DNA from: Rapana venosa
Taxonomy: Eukaryota; Mollusca; Gastropoda; Neogastropoda; Muricidae
Length of the DNA: 64,000 nucleotides
Direction: 5' to 3'
Assembly (NCBI GenBank): GCA_028751875.1
Contig: CM054157.1
Location: forward strand, 50,920,686 to 50,984,685
This document shows, in pieces, positions 55,001 through 64,000 of the stretch. Under the pieces are notes generated by a model, which saw nothing but the letters and a program-made list of their open reading frames with translations, did not search any database and was not told the origin of the DNA. The position numbers were made by a program, and so were the translations under genes. Each line of letters opens with the position of its first letter. Position 1 is the stretch's first letter.

Positions 55001-58000
55001 ATACTTCCCGCTTTTTTGCTGAAGTACTGGGGGTTTTTTATCTTGTGAAAAACTGTGTACCCTTTAGTCTTGCTGAAGTATTCTGCATTTTTGCTAAGTA
55101 CTGGTGACCTTTGCTTGCTGAAATATGTTCATTTATCTTTCTGAATACTGGTTACATTTGTTTGCTGAAGTACTGGGTTCCTTTGTTTGGAGTTTGGGGT
55201 ACCTTTATCTTCCCGAAAATACTTTTGTCCATTTAGTCTTCCCGAGTTGTGTAAAAAACTTGCTGAAAAGGGGAACGGGAAAACATTTATTTTTTTGAAG
55301 TAAGGTGTACCATTTAGTCTTCTGAAGTTCTGTTCCAAATTTTCTTTCGAAATTTTTTTTGGGGTTTCTAAAGACTTTGCATTTTTTTGTGATTATGGGG
55401 GTTCCTTTAGTCTGCTGAAATTTCCTTTTTCCCGGCCCTTTTTTGCTGAAATCTGGTTTTATATTTATTCTTGCTGAAGTACTGGTGTACCTTTAGTCTT
55501 CTGAAATTTTGTGCCATTTTTGCTGAAGTACTGGTGTACTTTTTTCTTCTGAATCTGGTTACCCCTTTTGTCTTGCTGAAGTATGGTTTGCATTTTTAAA
55601 TCTTGCCCGTTTTTTGAAAAACTGGGGGAATTTGTTTGTGAAATATTGTGTACCATTAGTTTCTGAATACTGGGGGTTTCCATTTATTTTTGAAGTACGG
55701 TGTACCATTTATCTTCTGAAACTGGGTTTCCCTTTTTTAAGTTTTTTTTCCCAAAGACTTTTTTTTTGGCATTTTTTTTGAAGTAAAATTTTTCCTTTGT
55801 CTTTTTTTGAAGTCTGGTGTACCTTTTTTCTTCTAAAAATGGTGTACATTTAATTGCTAAAAAACTGGGTTTCCCTTTTTTGTGAATTTCTGGTTCCCTT
55901 AAGTCTTGCTGAAGTACTGGGGTACTTTGCTTGTTAGTACTGGTGTTTTTTCCAAATTTGGTTCCTTTTTCCCAAGTAGTGTAAATTTTTCTTGCAAGTA
56001 TGGTGACCATTTTGTTTTCGAAAAATGGGGTCCCTTTGTCTTGCTGAAATATGGGGGTACCCTTTAAATTTTTTTGAAATTTTGGTTACCCTTGTTTGCT
56101 GAAGTATTTTGCCCATTTTTTTCTGAATCTTTAAAAATTTAGTCTTGTGAAAAAATGGGTCATTTAGCTTGCGAAATTTGGTTCCCCTTTTGTTGCGAAT
56201 ACGGGTTCCTTTGTTTGAAAACGGTGGGCCATTTAGTCTTCCGGTCTGGTTACCATTTAGTCTTGGTGAAGTTTGGTCCTTCTTTTGGGACATGGGGCCC
56301 TTTATCTTGCTGAATACTGTTTGGTTTTTTATTCTGTTAATTATTGTCCCTTTTTTGCTAAGTCGGGGTACCTTTTTTCTTTCTAAGTATGGGTACCATT
56401 TTTCTTGGAAATCCCGGGTACCATTTAGTCTTGTGAATATGGTTTTATTTTGTCTTTTGAAAACTGGGGCCATTTAGTCTTGCTGAAATTGGGCTGCCAT
56501 TTATCTTCTGAATTCTGTTCCTTTTTTTTCTGAAATATGGGTAATTTATCTTTCTGAAGTACTGGTTAACTTTGTTTTGCTAAGTATTTTTTTACCCTTT
56601 TGTCTTGCGAAGTACTGGTGTAACATTTTTTTTTTGAAGTATGGTTTACCATTTAGTCTTTCGAAGTTTTTTCCCTTTCTTGCCTTTTTGGCCCCAAAAA
56701 AACTGGGGTTTTTTACCAAAATTTTTTGGTTTTGTGAAGTATGGTGTACATTTAGTCTTCTGAAGTACTGGGCCTTTAAATCTTTCTGAAATACGTTACC
56801 ATTTAGTCCCCTTTTAATATGGTTTTCCATTTAGTCTTTGAATACTTGGTACATTTAGTCTTTGAAGTCTGGGTAATTTTTTGTGAGAATTGGGGTACCC
56901 TTTTTTCTTTCTGAAGTCTGTTCTTTTTTAGTTTTGTTAATTTCTGGGGGTACCATTTAGTTGCTAAAGTGGGTTTCCCTTTGTTCTGAGTCTGGGTACC
57001 TTTGTTTGCTAAAGTCCTGTGTACCTTTAGTTTGCTGAAGTATGGTGTATTTTTTTAATCTTCTGAAGTCTGTTCATTTAGCTTGCCCGAGTATGGTTCC
57101 CCTTTTCTTTCTGAAGTACTGGGGTCCTTTTGTCTTGCTGAAAAAAATTGTACCCTTTTGTCTTCTGAAGTATGGTTCCTTTTGTTGTGAATACTTGTGT
57201 AAACCATTTGTCTTGTGAAATATTTGGGGTACCTTTAGTTTTTGGGGTATGTGTACCATTTAGTCTTCTGAAGTTTGTTACCCTTTTGTCTTTCTGACTT
57301 TATGGTGTCCATTTAGTCTTCAAAACTTTTCATTTTTGCTGAAGTACTGGTGTATCATTTAGTTTTAAGTCTGTTAAAACCTTTAGTCTTGCGAAATTCG
57401 GGGTACCATTTTTGTTTTTGAAATAGGGGGTACATTTAGTCTTATGAAATTCTTTAGCTTAAATCTTTATTTTGAGTACGGGTACCATTTAAAGCTGAAG
57501 TATGGGGAAACCCTTTATCTTGCTAAGTATGTTCTCTTTTTTTCTTTCTGAAGTAATTTTTTACCATTTTTCTTGCTGGTAGTTTTCCTTTGTTTTCTGC
57601 TTACTGGGTACCATTTAGTTTGTATTTTCTGGTGTACCCTTTAGTCTTGCTGAAGTACTGGTTTTTTCCTTTTAAGTTTTTTGGGGTGAAGTACTGGTTC
57701 CATTTTAATCTTTCTAAGTAATGGTCCTTTTGTCTTTCGAAATTTTTGGGGTACCATTTTTCTTTCTGAAGTAGTGTTTTCCCTTTTTTGGAAGTTTGGT
57801 ACCATTTTGTCTTGCTGAAGTATGGGGTAGCAAGTTTTAAAAGTACTGGTACCATTTAGTTTTCTGAAGTTTTTGGTTTCCCTTTGTCTTGCTTTGGCCC
57901 TTTAAAAAGGTGTCCATTGTCTTTAAAATACTTTTCCTTTATTTTTTCTGAAATACTGGGGTTCATTTTGTCTTGCTAAGTCTGGTGTACCTTTAAAATC

Positions 58001-58090
58001 TCTGAAGTAATGTGTCCATTTATTTTTTGAGTACGGTGTACCATTTATCTTTTGAAATATTTTGCATTTTCTTATGAAGTACTGGGCTAC
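48430..58090. other. long low-quality patch across RTE copy and satellite
   Basis: About 9.7 kb show dense single-base loss and homopolymer growth, including a G run of about 22 at 49,452-49,473. Some sub-blocks (about 50,580-50,960) are clean. All ORFs here, on either strand, are noisy readings of the satellite. Confidence 0.65.
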
Positions 58091-61000
58091 CATTTTTGCT
58101 GAAGTATTGGTGTACCATTTAATCTTGCTGAAGTACTGGTGTGCTCTTTAGTCTTGCTGAAGTAGATGTGTATCATTTAGTCTTGCTGAATTACATGTGT
58201 ACCATTTAGTCTTGCTGAAGTAGTGGTCTGCCATTGTTGCTGATGTACTGGAGTACCATTTAGTCTTGCTAAAGTACTGGTGTACACTTTAGTCTTGCTG
58301 AAGTACTGGTGTATTATTTACTCTTGCTGAAGTACTGTTGTAGCATTTAGCCTCGCTGAGGTACTGGTGTACCATTTAATCTTGCTGAAGTACTGGTGTA
58401 GCATTTAGTCTTGCTGAAGTACTTGTTTGCCATTTAGTCTTGCTGAAGTACTGTCGTAGCATTTAGTCTTGCTGATGTATAGGTCTGCCATTTAGTCGTC
58501 CTGAAGTACTGGTCTGCCATTTTTGCTGAGGTACCGGTGTACCATTTAAACCTGCTGAAGTACTGGTGTACCATTTAGTCTTGCTTAAGTACTGTTCTAC
58601 ATTTTTTATCTTGCTGAAGTAATTTTGTACCATTTGTTCTTGCTGAAGTACTGGTGTATCCTTTAGTCTTGCTGCATTACTGGTGTACCATTTAGTTTTG
58701 CTGATTTACTGGTGTACCATTTAGTCTTGCTGAAGTACTGGTGTACCATTTACTCTTGCTGAAGTACTGGTGTACTATTTAGTCTTGCTGATGTATTGGT
58801 CTGCCATTTAGTCGTCCTGAAGTACTGGTCTGCCATTAGGTTTGCTGAAGTACTGGTGTGCCATTTAGTCTTGCTGAAGTACTGGTGTACCATTTAGTCT
58901 TGCTGAATTACTGGTCTGCCGTTAGGTTTTCTGAAGTACTTGTCTGGCATTTAGTCTTGCTGAAGTACTGGTCTGCCATTTAGTTCTGCTGAAGTACTGG
59001 TCTGCCATTTAGTCTTATTGACGTACTGGTGTACCATTTAGTCTTGCTGAAGTACTGGTGTACAATTTAGTCTTGCTGAAGTACTGGTGTACCATTTAGT
59101 CTTGCTGAAGTAGTGGTCTGCCATTGTTGCTGATGTACTGGAGTACCATTTAGTCTTGCTAAAGTACTGGTGTACAATTTAGTCTTGCTGAAGTACTGGT
59201 GTACCATTTAGTCTTGCTGCAGTACTGGTGTACCATTTTGTCTTGCTGAAGTAGTGGTTTGCCATTTTTCCTAAAGCAATAAGTTACCTTTTAGTTCTGC
59301 TGAAGTACTGGTGTACCATTTAGTCTTGCTGAGGTACTGGTGTACCATTTAGTCTTGCTGAAGTACTCATGTACCATTTAGTCTTGCTGAAGTACTGGTG
59401 TACCATTTATTCTTGCTGAAGTACTGGTCTGCGATTCAGTCTTCCTAAAGTACTGGTCTTTCATTTTTTGTGAAGGGCTGTTGTACCATTCAATCTTGCT
59501 GAAGTACTGGTGTACCATTTTTGCTGAAGTAAAGGTGTTCCATTTAGTCTTGCTGAAGTACTGGTGGACCATGCAGTCTTGCTGGGAGTACTGGTGGACC
59601 ATTTAGTCTTGCTGAAGTAATGGTCTGCCATTTAGTCTTGCTGAATTAATGGGCTGTCATTTTTGCTGTAACACTGGTTTATTGTTTAGTCTTGCTGAAG
59701 TACTGGTGTACGATTGTCTTACTGAAATACTGGTGTATCATTCAGTCTTGCTGAAGGACTGGTGCACCATCTAGTCTTGTTGAAATACAGGTGTACCATT
59801 TAGTTTTGATGAAGATCTGGTATACCATTTAGATTCGCTGAAGTTTTGGTCTTGCTAAAGTACTGGTGTGTCATTTAGTCTTGCTGAAATACTTACCTGC
59901 CATATTTGCTGAAGTACTGGTGTACCATTTAGTCTTTCTGAAGTACTGGTCTGCAATTTAGTCATCCTGAAGTACTGGTGTACCATATAGTCTTGCTCAA
60001 TTACTTATCTGCCATTTAGTCTTGCTGAAGTACTGGTGTACCGTTTAGTCTTTCTGAAGTACTGGTCTGCAATTTAGTCTTCCTGAAGTACTGGTGTACC
60101 ATTTAGTCTTGCTGAATTACTTATCTGCCATTTAGTCTTGCTGAAGTACTGGTCTGCCATTTTTATTGAAGTAATGGTGTACCATTTCGTCTTGCTGAAG
60201 TACTGGTGTACCATTTAGTTTTGCTGAAGTACTGGTGTACCATTTAGTCTTGCTGAAGTACTGGTATACCATTTAGTCTTGCTGAAGTACTGGTGTACCA
60301 TTTAGTCTTGCTGAAGTACTGGTATACCATTTAGTCTTTCTGAAGTACTGGTGTACCATTTAGTCTTGCTGAAGTACTGGTGTACCATTTAGTCTTGGTG
60401 AAGTACTGGTGTACCATTTAGTCTTGCTGAAGTACTGGTATACCATTTAGTCTTGCTGACGTACCGGTCTGCAATTTTTTGCTGAAGTACTGGTGTACCA
60501 TTTAGTCTTGCTGAAATAGTTGTGTACCATTTATTCTTGCTGAAGTGCTGGTCTGCCTTTTTTGCTGAAGTGCTGGTGTACCGTTTAGTCTTGCTGAAGT
60601 ACTGGTGTACCATTTAGTCTTGCAGAAGTACTTGTATACCATTTAGTCTTGCTGAAGTACTGGTGTATCATTTAGTCTTGCTGAAGTACTTGTGTACCAT
60701 TTAGTCCTGGTGAAGTACTGGTGTACCATTCAATCTTTCAGAAGTACTTGTGTTCTATTTAGTCTTGCTGAAGAACTGGTCTGCCATTTAGTCTTGCTGA
60801 ATTACTGGTACAAAATTTAGTCTTGCTGACGTACTGGTGTACTATTTAGCCTTGCTGAAGTACTGGTGTAGCATTTAGTCTTGCTGAAGTACTGGTCTGC
60901 CATTTTTGCTGAAGTATTGGTGTACCATTTAGGCTTGCTGAAGTATTGGTGTACCATTTTGTTTTGCTGAAGTACTGGTATACCATTTAGTTTTGCTTAA

Positions 61001-62637
61001 GTACTGGTCTGCCATTTAGTCTTGCTGAAGTACTGGTCTGCCATTTTTGCTGAAGTATTGGTGTACCATTTAGTTTTGCTGAAGTACTGGTATACCATTG
61101 AGTTTTGCTTAAGTACTGGTCTGCCATTTAGTCTTTCTGAAGTACTGGTTCTACCATTTAGTCGTGCTGAAGAACTGGTGTACCATATAGTCTTTGTGAA
61201 GTACTGGTGTACCATTTAGTCTTGCTGAAGTATTAATGTACCATTTAGTCTTGCTGAAGTACTTGTGTACCATTTAGTCTTGGTGAAGTACTGGTGTACC
61301 GTTCAATCTTTCAGAAGTACTTGTGTTCTATTTAGTCTTGCTGAAGAACTGGTCTGCCATTTAGTCTTGCTGAGTTACTGGTATAAAATTTAGTCTTGCT
61401 GACGTACTGGTGTACTATTTAGCCTTGCTGAAGTACTGGTGTAGCATTAGTCTTGCTGAAGTACTGGTGTGCCATTTAGTTTTGTTGAACTACTGGTGTA
61501 CCATTTAGTCTTGCTGAAGTACTGGTCTGCCATTTTTGCTGAAGTATTGGTGTACCATTTAGTTTTGCTGAAGTACTGGTATACCATTTAGTTTTGCTTA
61601 AGTTCTGGTCTGCCATTTTGTCTTGCTGAAGTACTGGTGTACTATTTAGTCTTGCTGAAGAACTGGTGTACCATATAGTCTTTGTGAAGTACTGGTGTAC
61701 CAGTTAGTCTTGCTGAAGTATTAATGTACCATTTAGTCTTGCTGAAGTACTGGTGTACCATTTAGTCTTGCTGAGGTACTGGTCTGCCATTTTGTCTTGC
61801 TTAATTACTGGTGTACTATTTAGTCTTGTTGAAGTACTGGTGTACCATTGAGTCTTGCTGAAGTACTCAGTGTACCATTTAGTCTTGCTGAGGTGCTGGT
61901 GTTCCAGTTAGTCTTGCTGAAGTACTCGTGTACCATTAGTCTTGCTGAAGTACTCGTGTACTATTTAGTCTTGCTGAAGTACTGGTCTGCTATTTAGCAT
62001 TACTAAAGAACTGGTCTGCCATGGTTTGTGAAGTACTGGTGTACCATTCAGTCTTGCTGCACTACTGGTGTTCTATTTAGTCTTGCTGAAGTACTGGTCT
62101 GCTATTTAGTATTACTAAAGTACTGGTCTGCCATGTTTTCTGAAGTACTGGTGTACCATTTACCCTTGCTGAAGTACTGGTGTACCATTTCGTCTTGCTG
62201 ATGTACTGGGCTGCCATTTAGTATTGCTGAGTGCTCGTGTACCATTTACTCTAGCTGAAGAACTGGTGTAGCATTTAGTCTTGCTGAAGTACTGGTGTGC
62301 CATTTAGTTTTGCTGAAGTATTGGTCTGCCATTTAGTCTTTCTGAAGTACTGGTCTTCCATTTAGTCTTGCTGAAGTACTGGTCTTCCATTTAGTCTTGC
62401 TGAAGTACTGGTCTGCCAATTTCCTGAAGCATTGTTGTACCATTTAGTCTTGCTGATGTACTGGTGTACCATTCAGTCTTGCTGATGTACTGGTGTACTA
62501 TTTAGTCTTGCTGAAATACTGGTGTACCATTTAGTCTTGCTGAAGTACTGGTGTACTATTTAGTCTTGCTGAAGTACTTGTGCAGCATTTAGTCTTGCTG
62601 AAGCACTTGTCTGCCATTTTGTCTTGCTGAAATACTG
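49017..62637. repeat. 29-bp satellite array, segment 3
   Basis: Same monomer and classes as segment 1. It is noisy to about 58,090, then clean. A block of about 570 bp is duplicated, with the rare CAATCTTTCAGAAG variant at 60,731 and 61,304. The CTGATGTACTGGAGTACC variant at about 58,240 and 59,128 relates to the CTGATATACTGAAGTACC blocks near 34-37 kb. Confidence 0.9.
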
Positions 62638-62925
62638 AAAAGTAAAAGTATGTTCTTTTGAGCCAGAAGGCCCATAGAGCCGGAGCTTATCCCGGTTTCT
62701 GTAGCGTTAAGCGAACTGATGGTTTTTCACCACCCCTGTGACAGGACGCTAGTCTGTCGCCAGATACTTCCCCAGCAGAGCTGGTACCCACTTGTACACC
62801 TGGGTGGAGTGAGGAAAATAGGAGTGAAGTGTCTTTCCCAAGGACACAACACCGAGCCGAGCGAGGATCGGACCCGTGACCTCTGGATCACGAGTTGACC
62901 GCCTAAACCACTCGACCACGGTGCC
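62638..62925 (-). repeat. tRNA-derived SINE, family 3, inserted in the satellite
   Basis: It is the inverse of the SINE at 22,687. It begins AAAAGTAAAAGTATGTTC, then GCCGGAGCTTATCCCGG, and ends GACCGCCTAAACCACTCGAC and CACGGTGCC. The B box appears as GGATCGGACCC (RC of the head). Flanks share TTGTCTTGCTGAAATACTG (62,619-62,637 and 62,926-62,944), a probable 19-bp target duplication. Confidence 0.85.
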
Positions 62926-63955
62926 TTGTCTTGCTGAAATACTGGTCTGCCATTTACTCTAGCTGAAGTACATGTGTACCATTTAGTCTTGTTGAAGTAC
63001 TGGTGTACCATTTAGTCTCGCTGAAGTACTGGTGTACCATTTAGTTTTTCTGAAGTACTGGTGTGCCATTTAGTTTTGCTGAAGTAATGGTCTGCCATTT
63101 ACGCTTGCTCAAGTACTGGTCTGCCATTTGGGCTTGTTGAAAACTTATGTGACATTTAGTCTTGTTGAAGTATAGTCTGCCATTTAGTCTTCCTGAAGTA
63201 CTGGTATACCATTCTGTCTTGCTGAAGTACTGATGTACCATTTAATCTTGCTGAAGTACTGGTCTGTCATTTAGTCTTGCTGAAGTACGGGTCTGCCATT
63301 TATACTTGCTGAAGTACAGGTGTACCACTTTGTCTTGCTGAAGTTTTGGTCTGCCATTTTTTATGAGGTATTGGTATACCATTTACTCTTGCTGAAGTAC
63401 TGGTGTACCATTTAGTGTTGCTGAAGTATCGGTGTACCATTTAGTCTTGCTGAAGTACTGGTGTACCATTTAGTTTTGCTGAAGTACTGGTGTACCATTT
63501 GGTCTTGCTGAAGTGCTGGTGTACCATTTAGTCTTCCTGAAGTACTGGGATATCGTTTATTTTTGCCGAAGTACTGGTGTACCATTTAGTCTTCCGAAGT
63601 ACTGTTCTGACATTAAGTCTTACTGAAGTACTGGTGTACCATTTAGTCTTGCTGAAGTACTGGTCTGCCATTAATCTTGCTGATGTACTGATGTACCATT
63701 TAGTCTTGCTGCAGTACTAGTGTACCATTTCGTTTTGCTGAAGTTTTGGTCTGCCATTTAGTCTTGCTGAAGAAGTGGTCTGCCATTTTTCTGAAGTACT
63801 AGTGAACCATTTAGTCTTGCTGAAGTACTGGTGTACCAGTTAGACTTGCTGAAGTACTGGTGTACCATATAGTCTTGCTGAAGTACTGGTCTGCAATTTT
63901 CGCTGAAGTACCGGGTTACCAGTTAGTCTTCCTGAAGCACTGTTGTACTATTCCT
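62926..63955. repeat. 29-bp satellite array, segment 4
   Basis: Clean monomers of both classes run up to about 63,950, where the last monomer is cut by a SINE family 1 fragment. This may be the right edge of the array or another insertion; the window ends too soon to tell. Confidence 0.9.
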
Positions 63956-63956
63956 T

Positions 63957-64000
63957 CGAATGAGACTATAAACCGAGGCCCGTGTGCCAACGCATGCAGA
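63957..64000 (+). repeat. SINE family 1, start of a plus-oriented copy cut by window end
   Basis: AATGAGACTATAAACCGAGG and CCAACGCATGCAGA match the 16,500-16,540 region of the plus-oriented copy. Confidence 0.7.

Noticed and set aside
33822..63955. Dozens of ORFs of 60-180 codons on the minus and plus strands, with repeated peptide motifs such as YFSKTKWYTSTSARLNGTPV
   Set aside because: They are readings of the 29-bp satellite through its three frames. The longer ones (for example 55,934-56,473 and 51,976-52,470) arise where noise shifts the frame away from the regular TAA.

Overview
The window is eukaryotic nuclear DNA from an animal. It has an intron-containing gene with GT-AG splice sites, tRNA-derived SINEs, RTE, CR1/L2-like and other LINE remnants, a Maverick/Polinton-type element, long microsatellites and a 30-kb satellite array. 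The repeat mix (RTE with a CFDP2-like endonuclease, Polinton, short tRNA-SINEs) resembles a marine lophotrochozoan, perhaps a gastropod mollusc. That is an inference from style; the sequence alone does not name the species.

Region 1 (1 to about 17.8 kb) is gene and transposon-rich intergenic DNA. One real protein-coding gene is visible on the + strand: the last two recognisable exons (1689-1891 and 4257-6085) of a multi-pass GT22-family mannosyltransferase resembling the GPI-anchor enzymes PIG-B/PIG-Z. Its 5' exons lie outside the window or are unrecognised. The final exon carries a 5-bp tandem duplication (ATGAT twice, about 5226-5236) that breaks the reading frame. The rest holds at least three tRNA-derived SINE families, a candidate piggyBac-like element bounded by TTAA, a minus-strand LINE reverse-transcriptase remnant, a decayed Mutator-like transposase, an old repeat present twice, and many microsatellites.

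Region 2 (17,820-33,821) is a single 16-kb Maverick/Polinton-like element with terminal inverted repeats of about 860 bp and a 5-bp target duplication (ACTGT). It carries a broken minus-strand family-B DNA polymerase and two fairly intact plus-strand ORFs of the kind that accompany Polintons. Most of the remainder is eroded. A SINE with an 8-bp target duplication sits inside the polymerase gene, and a CR1/L2-like LINE 3' fragment sits further along. Each end of the element is itself a foldback hairpin of 170-190 bp.

Region 3 (33,822 to about 63,950) is a satellite array with a 29-bp monomer in two sequence classes, organised into larger higher-order blocks. It is interrupted by an RTE-clade retrotransposon (42,507-45,696), a second 3' copy of that element (48,237-49,016), a short LINE 3' tail (about 38,018-38,111) and a SINE (62,638-62,925). 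The Polinton inserted inside one satellite monomer, so it marks the left edge of the array. Three stretches (about 34.83-35.56, 38.19-40.03 and 48.43-58.09 kb) are full of homopolymer and deletion noise and look like poorly polished assembly rather than natural divergence.

The only functional host gene that can be supported is the mannosyltransferase. The rest of the window is a layered record of mobile-element insertion and satellite expansion.
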